In this document: positions 1 through 8,014 of the stretch, piece after piece | How the letters are laid out: each line of letters opens with the position of its first letter | How positions within the stretch are numbered: position 1 is the stretch's first letter | Assembly: GCF_000767465.1 (NCBI RefSeq) | Contig: NZ_CP009292.1 | Location: 434,001-498,000 of the forward strand | Direction: 5' to 3' | Origin: Novosphingobium pentaromativorans US6-1 | GTDB taxonomy: Bacteria > Pseudomonadota > Alphaproteobacteria > Sphingomonadales > Sphingomonadaceae | DNA length: 64,000 nt | Translations under genes and position numbers: made by a program | Notes under the pieces: model-generated | What the model was told of the DNA's origin: nothing | The model's input: only the letters and a program-made list of their open reading frames with translations | Database searches by the model: none

Positions 1-1
1 G

Positions 2-733
2 CATGCCGACTATGACTCACCTGAAAGTCTACCCGCCGCTTTCAGCGGTGCTCACCGGATGCTGCTGGTGAGCACGGATGCCGTGCTGGCACCTGGGCAA
101 CGATTACAGCAACACCGGGCTGCGATCGCTGCAGCGCAGTCGGCAGGCGTTCGCCATGTCGTGTACACTTCCGTGACCGCCCCGCGCCCAGGAACTGGCA
201 GCCCCATCGACGAAGACCATTACTGGACCGAACATGCCCTCGCAGACAGCACAATGGAGTGGACGATCCTGCGCAATGCGCTTTATGCGGACCTGCTGCT
301 GATGACTGCAACGACGGCCGCCGCGACAGGTCAGATCGTTTCCGCCACGGAGAATCAGGGCCGGACTTACATCCCCCGTTCGGACTGCGCAGACGTGGCA
401 GCAGCCGTCGTGGGCAGCAATACTTCGGGCCGCGCCATCCTCGACGTCACGGGCAATGAACTAGTGACCCAGGGCGAGATCGCGCAATGGATCTCGCGGC
501 GATCGGGCAAGAGCATATCCCACCTGGCAATTTCCGCCGATCAACTTCTACAAGAAATGCAGGCTGCCGGCTATCCCGAGCCCTTGGCAGCCGCCATGGT
601 GGGCTTCGACAAGGCCTGCGCCGAGGGCTACGCAGCCATTCGAACATCTGTCGTTCGCGACTTCCTTGGCCGCGAAGCGGTTCCCGTCTTCAGCTTCCTT
701 GAAAAGGCCTGGGACAGTCTGCCCGCGCAATAG
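2..733 (+). CDS. NmrA/QorB-type NAD(P)-binding protein, 5' truncated
   Basis: The frame is open from the first bases, so the N-terminus with the first glycine-rich NAD(P) motif lies outside; 243 residues are visible and the C-terminus is complete. The visible start ADYDSPESL followed by a hydrophobic strand (MLLVSTDAV) is typical of the atypical SDR family that includes NmrA and the QorB quinone reductase, where this segment follows the first beta-alpha-beta unit. HVVYTSVTAP and WTILRNALYADLL match the family's central strand and substrate loop. An NAD(P)H-dependent quinone or azo-type reductase is the usual role, but substrate cannot be read from sequence. It runs convergently to the MFS gene that follows. 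Family call firm, function open. Confidence 0.8.
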   Translation, partial: HADYDSPESLPAAFSGAHRMLLVSTDAVLAPGQRLQQHRAAIAAAQSAGVRHVVYTSVTAPRPGTGSPIDEDHYWTEHALADSTMEWTILRNALYADLLLMTATTAAATGQIVSATENQGRTYIPRSDCADVAAAVVGSNTSGRAILDVTGNELVTQGEIAQWISRRSGKSISHLAISADQLLQEMQAAGYPEPLAAAMVGFDKACAEGYAAIRTSVVRDFLGREAVPVFSFLEKAWDSLPAQ

Positions 734-777
734 CGCCTGGACTTCTTCGAAGCGTCTTCACCCACTGGACCAGGCGC
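733..777. terminator. Possible bidirectional hairpin between convergent genes
   Basis: GCGCCTGG (733-740) and CCAGGCGC (770-777) are perfect 8-base arms separated by 29 bases, directly after the stop of the first gene and before the convergent MFS stop at 864. There is no T-run and the loop is long, so a terminator role is only suggested by position. Confidence 0.25.
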
Positions 778-863
778 GACGAGCGCACGCAAAGAGGAAG
801 GCATCGCCGACTTTGTCGCCAAACGGCGCTCGCGCGGTGCCCTCCCCCCGGTCCAGCTCCCGG

Positions 864-2123
864 TCAGGCCTTGCCCGAGGCCTTTTCCGTGTCAGCCCGC
901 ATGTCGGCAGATGTGTTCCCGGACCGGGGCTTCAACCCCAACATGATCATTCCCAGCACAACGACGCCGTACATCGGCAAGATTGCCTGATACGTCAGCG
1001 GGTAGGTTCCGTAGCGATCATGGACTACACCGATGACAAGCGCGCCGATGATCGTGCTGAACAGAAACGGCTGGAATAGCCCGATCGCCTTGGGAAACTC
1101 CCTCAACGAAAATCGTCGAGCGAGAATTGCAGGGATCAAGGGAAACAGCACACTGTTGCCGATCGAGAACAATACGGCTGCGAGGCCGAGTACGGCAAAG
1201 GACGGCGTTGATACGACCAGCATGTTGGCGCCGAACATCATCACCAAAATCGCGACCTGAAGCACGGGCAAAGGCATCCGGTCCACCAGCCAGCCGGCAA
1301 GGAATGTCCCGGCCAGACCTGAAAAGGCGGCGACGGACATCATACCTGCTGCATCGCTCAACCCGCCGCCCAGTTCACCGAAGAACAACGGGAGGTGGAA
1401 GAACGTGCCAGCCATCAGCGAAGTCAGGGGGAACTGGAACAGGACCGCCCCGACAAAAGCCGGAGAGATGAGGATGCGCAATGCCGAAGCGGAAGCTACC
1501 GGAGTGATGTCCGCGGCGGTCGTCGGCTCATTGACCATCGGTCCAACCTTCCTGACCGTGAGCAGCACGAGAGCGACGCCCAGTACGAGGATAACGCCCG
1601 ACGAGGTTGCCAACGCGCCTTGCCAATCGTCCATCTGGATCAGCATGGCCAGGATCGGCGGTCCCAGAATCGCGCCAAAGCTCATTCCCATGCTGACCAC
1701 CGCGATCGCCAGTCCGGGCCGCGCAAAATTGCGCACCGCCAAATTCTGGCCGAGAACCGGGCCCGTCAGCGCGTTGGCAGCCGCTCCAAGCGGAACCATT
1801 GCAAGCATCAGCAAGCCGAAACTCTGCGCCCGCGAGGCAAGGAGCAGCGCAGTCGCACTGAATACGACCCCGACCAGCAACAGCAGGGTCGGCGTATAGC
1901 GGCTGACCAACATCCCGACAACGATGCCGAAAAATCCTGCCGACACGGAAATCGTCGTCAGGATGACCATGACCTCACCCGTCGACAGGGAAAAGCTGCG
2001 CATCCATTCAGGCGCGACAACGCCAAGGCCGGACATGCTCAGCCCGGAAACGAGCGTCATCACCAGCATACATCCCACGATTGGCACCCAATTGCCCAGG
2101 CTTGTCGTGTCCTTGCCGTTCAT
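864..2123 (-). CDS. MFS transporter, monocarboxylate-carrier-like
   Basis: A 419-residue, very hydrophobic protein with about twelve predicted membrane segments and the loop pattern of the major facilitator superfamily. It begins MNGKDTTSLGNWVPIVGC and then enters the first membrane helix. The ATG at 2123 is preferred over an upstream ATG at 2216 because GGGGAG lies 8 bases before it, the upstream extension is not membrane-like, and a dyad at 2151-2168 would otherwise be inside the gene. It resembles two other MFS proteins here (26695-27957, 31633-32913) in its MCT/OFA-like look. It is the last gene of the minus-strand run beginning near 7891, so uptake or export of an organic acid intermediate is likely. 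Substrate unknown. Confidence 0.85.
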   Translation of the reverse strand: MNGKDTTSLGNWVPIVGCMLVMTLVSGLSMSGLGVVAPEWMRSFSLSTGEVMVILTTISVSAGFFGIVVGMLVSRYTPTLLLLVGVVFSATALLLASRAQSFGLLMLAMVPLGAAANALTGPVLGQNLAVRNFARPGLAIAVVSMGMSFGAILGPPILAMLIQMDDWQGALATSSGVILVLGVALVLLTVRKVGPMVNEPTTAADITPVASASALRILISPAFVGAVLFQFPLTSLMAGTFFHLPLFFGELGGGLSDAAGMMSVAAFSGLAGTFLAGWLVDRMPLPVLQVAILVMMFGANMLVVSTPSFAVLGLAAVLFSIGNSVLFPLIPAILARRFSLREFPKAIGLFQPFLFSTIIGALVIGVVHDRYGTYPLTYQAILPMYGVVVLGMIMLGLKPRSGNTSADMRADTEKASGKA

Positions 2124-2150
2124 TGCCGTCACTCCCCGCGTTCTCGCCAG

Positions 2151-2168
2151 ATTACTGAATTGTGTAAT
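2151..2168. promoter_or_regulatory. Candidate operator dyad upstream of MFS gene
   Basis: ATTAC (2151-2155) and GTAAT (2164-2168) form an inverted repeat with an 8-base centre, 28 bases upstream of the MFS start at 2123. The right arm runs into AATTTCATG, which resembles the TTTCA-containing sites near other promoters in this window. Position and symmetry are seen; regulator binding is inferred. Confidence 0.35.
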
Positions 2169-2224
2169 TTCATGCTTCACCGCGGCGACTTGCGAGTAGC
2201 CAGGCGTCGGCGGCACTGTGAATA

Positions 2225-3022
2225 TCAGGCCATGAACGCGCCGCCGTTCACGCGCAGGATCTGGCCCGTTACATACTTGGAGGCTTTCGATGCGAGGTAG
2301 AGTGCGGCGCTCGCGATATCGCCGGTATCGCCAGCCCGGTCGAGCGCGTTGCCGCTTTTGATCGAATCGACAAATTCATCGAAACGCGCCTGATCGAACC
2401 GCCCGTTTTCATCAATGCCGTAGCGGCGGGTCATCGGTGTCACGATGAGGCCTGGTGAAATCACATTGCAGCGAATGTTGTGCTTGCCCGCCTCCTTCGC
2501 AGCGACGCGGCTAAAGGCGCAGATGCCCGCTTTCATCGCGGCATAGGGTGCCAGACCGTCATCGGGGCAATCCATGGCCGCGGATGCGCAGTTGATAATG
2601 GACCCGGCAAAGCCCCCACTGCGCATTGCCCGAATTGCATGCTTGGTGCCCCAAGCCGATCCCTTGAGGTGAACGGAATATAGACGATCCAGAAAGGCCT
2701 CGTCCAATTCCTCGATAGACTGGCGGGCGGCGACACCCGCGATATTGGCCATGACGTCCAGCCTGCCCGTGATCTTTACGGCTGCATCCACAGCGCTTGC
2801 AACGTCGCTTTCTACCGCAACGCTACCGACGATCGATTCAGACCGTCCTCCCTCAGCGACGATGTCTTGAGCTACAGCATGCAGCGCCTCGCCATTGATA
2901 TCCAGCAGGACGACATGCGCTCCGACTGTGGCGAACTGCCGGGCTATGGCTTCGCCAAGTCCGCTCGCAGCACCGGTCACGACCGCGGTACATCCGTCGA
3001 GTCTGAACTGTTCAAGCGCCAC
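2225..3022 (-). CDS. SDR-family oxidoreductase
   Basis: A classical SDR of 265 residues. The cofactor motif TGAASGLG is near residues 16-23, an NIAG segment replaces the usual NNAG, the catalytic Tyr and Lys are in PYAAMK, and the C-terminus VTGQILRVNGG closes the fold. The GTG start at 3022 is chosen because GGAGG at 3029-3033 lies exactly 6 bases before it; an ATG at 3049 has no such site and adds a poor N-terminus. It follows the VOC gene by 74 bases in the same transcription unit. NAD(P)-dependent alcohol/ketone interconversion on a pathway intermediate is the expected role. Confidence 0.88.
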   Translation of the reverse strand: MALEQFRLDGCTAVVTGAASGLGEAIARQFATVGAHVVLLDINGEALHAVAQDIVAEGGRSESIVGSVAVESDVASAVDAAVKITGRLDVMANIAGVAARQSIEELDEAFLDRLYSVHLKGSAWGTKHAIRAMRSGGFAGSIINCASAAMDCPDDGLAPYAAMKAGICAFSRVAAKEAGKHNIRCNVISPGLIVTPMTRRYGIDENGRFDQARFDEFVDSIKSGNALDRAGDTGDIASAALYLASKASKYVTGQILRVNGGAFMA

Positions 3023-3028
3023 CTCGCA

Positions 3029-3033
3029 CCTCC
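3029..3033 (-). promoter_or_regulatory. Ribosome-binding site deciding a GTG start
   Basis: GGAGG on the minus strand, 6 bases before the GTG at 3022. It fixes the start of the downstream SDR at GTG rather than at the ATG 27 bases further upstream. Confidence 0.6.
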
Positions 3034-3096
3034 GTTGTGGTGCCGACACCCCCCGCGCGGCGCCAAAACCGATCGAACCTGTCGCGAAACCGCCAT

Positions 3097-3558
3097 TCAG
3101 TTGTGGGGAACGTCGGCATAGTAGCCCTCGGCGGCAGAACCGGTCATCAGAATGTATTCGGAATAGAGGCCGAACTGGGCGCGGGTATCCACGTACATCA
3201 TGTGAAGCTCGTCATTCCAGATGGAGGTCTCGACAGCGATAGGCAGACCGGCTGCGGCCACCAACCTGCGGGTTTCAGCCCATCTTGCAGGGTCTGTCGT
3301 GCGAAATCCATGATGGTGGATATTCAACCGCGCTGGCTCATCCGGAATATAGTCATCGTAGGCCTCCAGCGCCCCTCTCTCGGGAATGAGGACTTCGATC
3401 ATGAGATCCCCGACCCAGGTGTGTACGGCACGGAGCCACTCGATGCGATGTTGCCGCCGCACTTTGGTAACGCCAAACTGGCGACCCAGAGTATCGCAAA
3501 CGCCGTCAATGTCGCTGCCGACATAGCCGATCTGAAAGAAGCCATCGAACAAGGTCAT
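3097..3558 (-). CDS. VOC/glyoxalase-fold protein
   Basis: A 153-residue single-unit protein with the vicinal-oxygen-chelate look: an N-terminal strand FFQIGYVGSDID, a helix with GVTKVRR, and central LNIHHHGFRT containing histidines that could serve as metal ligands. VOC proteins include isomerases, epimerases, lyases and dioxygenases, so the reaction is open. Its ATG overlaps the stop of the preceding NTF2-like gene (ATGA at 3555-3558), which indicates translational coupling; the pair may act on the same intermediate. No signal peptide, so cytoplasmic. Confidence 0.7.
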   Translation of the reverse strand: MTLFDGFFQIGYVGSDIDGVCDTLGRQFGVTKVRRQHRIEWLRAVHTWVGDLMIEVLIPERGALEAYDDYIPDEPARLNIHHHGFRTTDPARWAETRRLVAAAGLPIAVETSIWNDELHMMYVDTRAQFGLYSEYILMTGSAAEGYYADVPHN

Positions 3559-4031
3559 GCTTTTGCGTCCCTGGCCTGCTCATCGACACGAGCCGCGAAG
3601 CTCTCAAGATCCATCGCTTTGGAGATCATCTCGATGTCAGTGGAAAAGACGTATTCCCGCATCTCGTTGATCAGGTTGCCGTCGAAGGCGAAAATGAAGA
3701 CATAGGAGAAGGTGGCGACAGCACCGGTCGTCCGCAGCGGTCGCAGGCTGGTCGCCTCGACCACGACCGTTTGCGCCACTTCATCGATCAATAACTTCTC
3801 CAACTTGTAGTGGCTGGCCGCGAACAGTCCGTTCGTTTTTGCCAACACCTCGAGGAAAGCCTTGCGTGTCCCCAATTCTACAGGGGCAGGCAGAAAGGGA
3901 ATGCGATAGGCAAGCTCATCGGCGAAATGCGCGCTGATCCGCTCCAGGTTGCGCTCGCCGTTCGGTCCGAAGTCGGCGAGGGAATCGAATAATTCGCGGG
4001 TCAGCCGCTCCAGGTCCTTACGTGTCAGCAT
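3555..4031 (-). CDS. NTF2/SnoaL-like protein
   Basis: A 158-residue protein that fits the cone-shaped NTF2-like fold (SnoaL, ketosteroid-isomerase and dehydratase relatives): an N-terminal helix, DELAYRIPFLP, then strands ending in YVFIFAFDGNLINEMREYV, which is the usual final sheet. The ATG at 4031 is preferred because it is preceded by AGGAGAGGAAG and sits 25 bases after the GMC stop; a longer frame to 4103 would run into the GMC gene. Such proteins isomerise or dehydrate small hydrophobic ligands, often ketones. It is coupled to the VOC gene by a 4-base overlap. Confidence 0.75.
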   Translation of the reverse strand: MLTRKDLERLTRELFDSLADFGPNGERNLERISAHFADELAYRIPFLPAPVELGTRKAFLEVLAKTNGLFAASHYKLEKLLIDEVAQTVVVEATSLRPLRTTGAVATFSYVFIFAFDGNLINEMREYVFSTDIEMISKAMDLESFAARVDEQARDAKA

Positions 4032-4056
4032 TTTCGATTCTTCCTCTCCTGCTTGT

Positions 4057-5646
4057 TCAGCCACCCAATGCCTCATGGACCAGTTCGGCACCGCGAAAGC
4101 CAATCATCATGGATGGAGCGCTGGTGTTGCCGGATGGCAGGCTGGGCATCACCGAGGCATCGCAGACCCGCAGCCCCTCTACCGCGCGAACGCGCAAGGC
4201 CGGATCGACGACCGCCAGCGGCCCCTCGCCCATCGCGCAAGTGCCGACATGATGCGATCCGGGAAACACGGTCTCGCGAATGAAGGCGCGAAGTGCGTCG
4301 TCATCGGCCTGCGCTGGGGGCGTCACTGGCCCAGGCGTCAGCGCAGCCAGCTCTCCGGTCGTGAAACACTCCAATGCCCAGCGCATCCCAAAAAGCAAGC
4401 GGTCCTCGTCGGCCCGATTTCCAAGGGGCAAACTCACCTTGGGCGCTGCGTCTGGATCGGGTCCTGCCAGCTTCACCGACCCGCGGGCCTGAGGCGACAG
4501 TAGAGTCGGGGTAATGGTAATGCCGTTGCCCGGTCCAGTGACCAATGCGCCCTTCGCATTAGGCACGACCGTAAAAGGCCGAAAACTCATTTGAAGATCG
4601 GGCGCCGGAAGGTCGGGCGCGGATCGCAGGAGGGCCGCAGCCTGCGATCCGCCGGTGGCAATCGGCCCGGTACGGGTCAAGAGGTACCGTAACCCCTGAA
4701 ACAGCAAGGGCAGCCCTTCCATGTCGCGATTCATCGATGCGCGGCGCTGCGCCTGGGCATTGCACCACAGATAGAGATGATCTTGCAGGTTGCGTCCAAC
4801 GCCCGGCAGATCGGCCACAGGATCAATTCCCAGGCCGACCAGTTCCCCGGCAGGGCCGATGCCCGATCTCAAAAGCAACGCGGGACTGAGAATCGCGCCG
4901 GCGGAGACGACGATCTCCCTTGCACGCGCTTCGATCGGTTGACCTTGGTGCCGATAGACGACGCCGACCGCGCGATTACCTTCAAAAAGGATGCGCTCGA
5001 CATGAGCATTTGTCTCTACGCGCAGACTGCCTTTGCGCAGAGCCGGCCTGACGAAAGCATCGTATGCCGACAATCGCCGTCCACGCCTGGTGTTGAGTTG
5101 CAACAACCCGACCTTGTCGTCGTCGCCTGCGTCATTGAGGTCGTCCGCAACTCGCGCGCCCAACCGCGCGGCCGCAGAGATGAACGCGCGCGCCGAAGGG
5201 TGAACATAGGCCAGACGGTTGACATCCAGTTGCCCGCTGCCACCGTGGATCGCGCTGTCTCCGTCTGTGTGCGACTCCATCCGGCGATAAGCGTCCAGCA
5301 CGGTGTCCCAGTCCCAGCCGCGTGCGCCGCGCTGGACCCAGTCAGCGAAATTACCCGGAGTGCCGCGCATGTAGAGCAGGCCGTTGATCGCCGTCCCTCC
5401 GCCCAGCGTACGCCCGTGCGGGACCGGATGCACGCGATCCCCGAGATCGACCGTGGTTGTCCAGTTATAGCGGCCATCCACCAGGACCCGGCCCAGTCCG
5501 GCCGGCACGCCGATCCAGGGGTTGTCCGCCGGTCGGCCGGCTTCGAGAAGCAGGACCCGTAAAGGCGAAGCGCTAGCCAGCCTGCCCGCAATGGTGCTTC
5601 CGGCTGCGCCGGCGCCGATCACGATGACATCGCTCTGGAGCGTCAT
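4057..5646 (-). CDS. GMC-family FAD alcohol oxidoreductase
   Basis: At 529 residues this matches choline-dehydrogenase-type GMC flavoproteins. The FAD motif GAGAAGSTIAGRL is at residues 12-24, the GMC signature GRTLGGGTAINGLLYMRG is near 78-95, and the C-terminal active-site region has GSHHVGTCAMG and PSGNTSAPSMMIG. The family oxidises primary or secondary alcohols and passes electrons to quinones, cytochromes or oxygen. Within this unit it likely oxidises an alcohol made by the upstream P450 or SDR steps. No secretion signal is evident. The start lacks a strong ribosome-binding site, so the N-terminus is slightly uncertain. Confidence 0.9.
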   Translation of the reverse strand: MTLQSDVIVIGAGAAGSTIAGRLASASPLRVLLLEAGRPADNPWIGVPAGLGRVLVDGRYNWTTTVDLGDRVHPVPHGRTLGGGTAINGLLYMRGTPGNFADWVQRGARGWDWDTVLDAYRRMESHTDGDSAIHGGSGQLDVNRLAYVHPSARAFISAAARLGARVADDLNDAGDDDKVGLLQLNTRRGRRLSAYDAFVRPALRKGSLRVETNAHVERILFEGNRAVGVVYRHQGQPIEARAREIVVSAGAILSPALLLRSGIGPAGELVGLGIDPVADLPGVGRNLQDHLYLWCNAQAQRRASMNRDMEGLPLLFQGLRYLLTRTGPIATGGSQAAALLRSAPDLPAPDLQMSFRPFTVVPNAKGALVTGPGNGITITPTLLSPQARGSVKLAGPDPDAAPKVSLPLGNRADEDRLLFGMRWALECFTTGELAALTPGPVTPPAQADDDALRAFIRETVFPGSHHVGTCAMGEGPLAVVDPALRVRAVEGLRVCDASVMPSLPSGNTSAPSMMIGFRGAELVHEALGG

Positions 5647-5705
5647 CGCCCCGGTGCCCTGTACGACAGTGCCAGCCCTCGATGTGCCGTGAAAGCACGC
5701 AAGAC

Positions 5706-6512
5706 CTAATTCTCCGGGCGGGAGATGTTGAACATGTTACCGTAGGAGGCGGCGAGGATTCCTCCGTCTACAGGCAGTTCGATGCCGGTTATGTAGGTCG
5801 CCGCATCGGACATCAGGAAGCATACCGCTTCGGCAATATCCGAAGGCATTCCCATATGTCCCGCAGGCACCATTGCCGCAAGCCGCTCCTGGTTTGCCTT
5901 TTCTCCGGGAGTACCCAGGCCTGACATCCTGGTTACGATGTTCCCCGGCAGAACGGCGTTGACCCTGACCTTCGCGGTCGCCGCTTCGAGCGCCGCATTC
6001 TTCGTCAGACCCACGACAGCGTGCTTGGACGCCACATAGGGACTGGACCCGGGAATGCCCCCTGCCGCCCCCATCGAAGCCGTATTGACGATCGCGCCCC
6101 CTCCCTGAGCGATCATCACAGGAATTACGTATTTGAGACCCAGAAACACCCCGCGGACATTGACTGCGATGGTGCGGTCGAAATCGTCGGCCGGACAGTC
6201 CCAAAGTACGCCGTAATAGCGCGGAATGATCCCGGCATTGTTGAAGAATCCATCGATCCTGCCGAAATGCGACTTGGCCGCTTCGACGTAGGCACGAACA
6301 TCGCCCTCGTCGGACACGTCGGCGTGCTGTCCCACCACTTCATGGCCCAGCGCTTTCATGCGGGAGACCGCTGCATCGAGTTTGTCCGCGTCAATGTCCA
6401 CCAGCATGACGCGTGCGCCGAGCTGCGCCATCCGCTCTGCAGAGGCCAGACCGATCCCGTCGGCCCCACCGGTGACGATGGCCGCCTTGCCACTCAGATC
6501 CACGTTGCTCAC
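5706..6512 (-). CDS. SDR-family oxidoreductase
   Basis: A 268-residue classical SDR: cofactor motif TGGADGIG, NNAG (FFNNAGIIP), catalytic YVASK with the preceding Ser in NTASMG, and the closing ITGIELPVDGG. It starts at GTG with AGGAGAGG just upstream. It lies between a P450 (gap 134) and the GMC gene (gap 59). The 134-base gap carries a perfect dyad at 6578-6592, so this gene may begin its own transcript. Likely oxidises an alcohol produced by hydroxylation; substrate not readable. Confidence 0.9.
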   Translation of the reverse strand: MSNVDLSGKAAIVTGGADGIGLASAERMAQLGARVMLVDIDADKLDAAVSRMKALGHEVVGQHADVSDEGDVRAYVEAAKSHFGRIDGFFNNAGIIPRYYGVLWDCPADDFDRTIAVNVRGVFLGLKYVIPVMIAQGGGAIVNTASMGAAGGIPGSSPYVASKHAVVGLTKNAALEAATAKVRVNAVLPGNIVTRMSGLGTPGEKANQERLAAMVPAGHMGMPSDIAEAVCFLMSDAATYITGIELPVDGGILAASYGNMFNISRPEN

Positions 6513-6577
6513 TCAGCCTCTCCTGTATCGCCGTTCAAATGCGCTGACCGGGTTTCTGCAACCCGCGCTTGCACAGC

Positions 6578-6592
6578 TTATGTGAAACATAA
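6578..6592. promoter_or_regulatory. Perfect operator-like dyad TTATGTGAAACATAA
   Basis: TTATGT and ACATAA are perfect 6-base arms around GAA, 66 bases upstream of the SDR start at 6512 and in an AT-rich patch of an otherwise GC-rich region. The GTGAAAC core recurs at 13099-13105 and related forms occur at 51127-51159. Typical of a dimeric repressor site; the regulator is not known. Confidence 0.5.
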
Positions 6593-6646
6593 ATTTCTTC
6601 AAGAGAATGGTTGTCGCAGGAAGAAGTCTTTCCTGACTTTCCGCCA

Positions 6647-7891
6647 TCAGGATGGGTCGAACAGAACATGGATGTCCCGCGGCGTCCGCATCAGACCGCC
6701 TTTGACGGTCGGCTTGGGCATGTCCGGATCGAATCGCAAGCCGGGCAACCTGTCCAGTATAGCATTGAGCGCTCGCGACATTTCCAGGCGCGCCAGATGC
6801 TGGCCCAGGCACATGTGCGGCCCCAGACCAAATCCGAAGTGACTCTTGGTTCCTCGAAACAAGTCAAACTTGCGCGGATTCTCGTGAACGGCGGGATCGT
6901 TATTGGCTGCGGCCATCGACACATTGACGATCGCGCCAGCCGGCATCCTGACCCCTCCAAGTTCGGTGTCCTGCATGACCATGCGTTGGGTGAAGATGAT
7001 CGGCCCGTTCCAGCGCAGGGTCTCTTCCAGGACCAAGGGCACCAGCGATCGGTCCTGTCGCACGGCCTCAAGCTGCTCCGGATTCTCCAGCAGCGCCATC
7101 AGCATGCATCCGGTCGCCCGGTATGTGGTGTCGCCCGCGGCGTTGATCAGCCCCCTGAAGAAGGAGACGATGGTTTCGTCGGACAGACCATTATCGCCTC
7201 CGAGTTGTCCAAGCAGAGAGACGAGGTCATCGGCCGGGTTGCGCCTGCGCTCCTCCAGCAGGTTCTGGAAATACACGCCGAGCTTGCGCGAGGCCTCCTT
7301 GCCGTAACGGATATAGTCGCTGTTGAACGTCAGGGTGACGGCCAGCCGATGAAAAGTTTGCACATCGCGCTGCGGCAGGCCCAATTGCCGGTAGATGATC
7401 TCGAAGGGATAACGCTTTGCGAACTGCTCAACGAGTTCCGCGCGACCATCGCCGATGAAGCGGCCGATCAGGTCGTTTACCACCGGATCGACCAGCGTTT
7501 CGCTCCATTTGGCGACTTGCTTGGGCATGAACGTAGACTGGAACAGGCCGCGCACCTGCGTGTGCTTGGGCGGGTTCATGGCCGAGATGGTATCCCCGAA
7601 CGTCACACCAAGATTCATCTTGAGCACGTCGTTAGAGAACAAGGCAGCATTGCGCATGACCGCCTGCACTTCAGCATGGCCGATGACACGGAACTGCGGA
7701 ATTCCGGCCACTATGCTGTCGGCAGGTGCGCCAAGCAGTTCCAGGATCGTACCTGGCTGGACCGGTCCGTTGGCACGCGCCCTATCGAAGATTGCGTAGG
7801 GATCCTCTATCTCGCCAAAAACGTCGTCGTCGATCACGAACGGGTCGAAGTCGGCTTCGTCGAAGTATTCGATTGGTGCAATCGTAGCCAT
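6647..7891 (-). CDS. Cytochrome P450 (class I type)
   Basis: A soluble 414-residue bacterial P450. The I-helix has AAGDTT with the normal acid-alcohol pair, the ExxR is in LEETLRW, and the heme loop is FGFGLGPHMCLG with the cysteine ligand. The ATG at 7891 is preferred over one 12 bases upstream because GGAGAGG precedes it. It is clearly related to the P450 at 51323-52564: both start with FDPF and share PAQVAKWSET/PKQVAKWSET and a QLxLP segment. It needs a ferredoxin and reductase, neither of which is in the window. Predicted to hydroxylate an unactivated carbon early in the pathway. Confidence 0.93.
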   Translation of the reverse strand: MATIAPIEYFDEADFDPFVIDDDVFGEIEDPYAIFDRARANGPVQPGTILELLGAPADSIVAGIPQFRVIGHAEVQAVMRNAALFSNDVLKMNLGVTFGDTISAMNPPKHTQVRGLFQSTFMPKQVAKWSETLVDPVVNDLIGRFIGDGRAELVEQFAKRYPFEIIYRQLGLPQRDVQTFHRLAVTLTFNSDYIRYGKEASRKLGVYFQNLLEERRRNPADDLVSLLGQLGGDNGLSDETIVSFFRGLINAAGDTTYRATGCMLMALLENPEQLEAVRQDRSLVPLVLEETLRWNGPIIFTQRMVMQDTELGGVRMPAGAIVNVSMAAANNDPAVHENPRKFDLFRGTKSHFGFGLGPHMCLGQHLARLEMSRALNAILDRLPGLRFDPDMPKPTVKGGLMRTPRDIHVLFDPS

Positions 7892-7973
7892 AAGCCTCTC
7901 CATCGGCCCGCCAGTTCATCCAGATCATCAGCCGGCCGTATGCCGAACGTACAACGCTCCCCTTGCCAGCACT

Positions 7974-7991
7974 CGCCGGCTCTTACCGGCG
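7974..7991 (-). terminator. Weak stem-loop after PQQ dehydrogenase gene
   Basis: CGCCGG and CCGGCG (7974-7979, 7986-7991) form a 6-base stem with a 6-base loop, 23 bases past the stop of the PQQ gene at 8015. No T-run follows, so it may be a weak pause or a processing site. Confidence 0.25.
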
Positions 7992-8014
7992 CTCGTCAGC
8001 CAATGCGCAGCGGT

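Noticed and set aside
1395..2300. 301-codon plus-strand frame rich in Arg, Gln and His
   Set aside because: Antisense to the MFS gene; composition is the mirror of a hydrophobic membrane protein.
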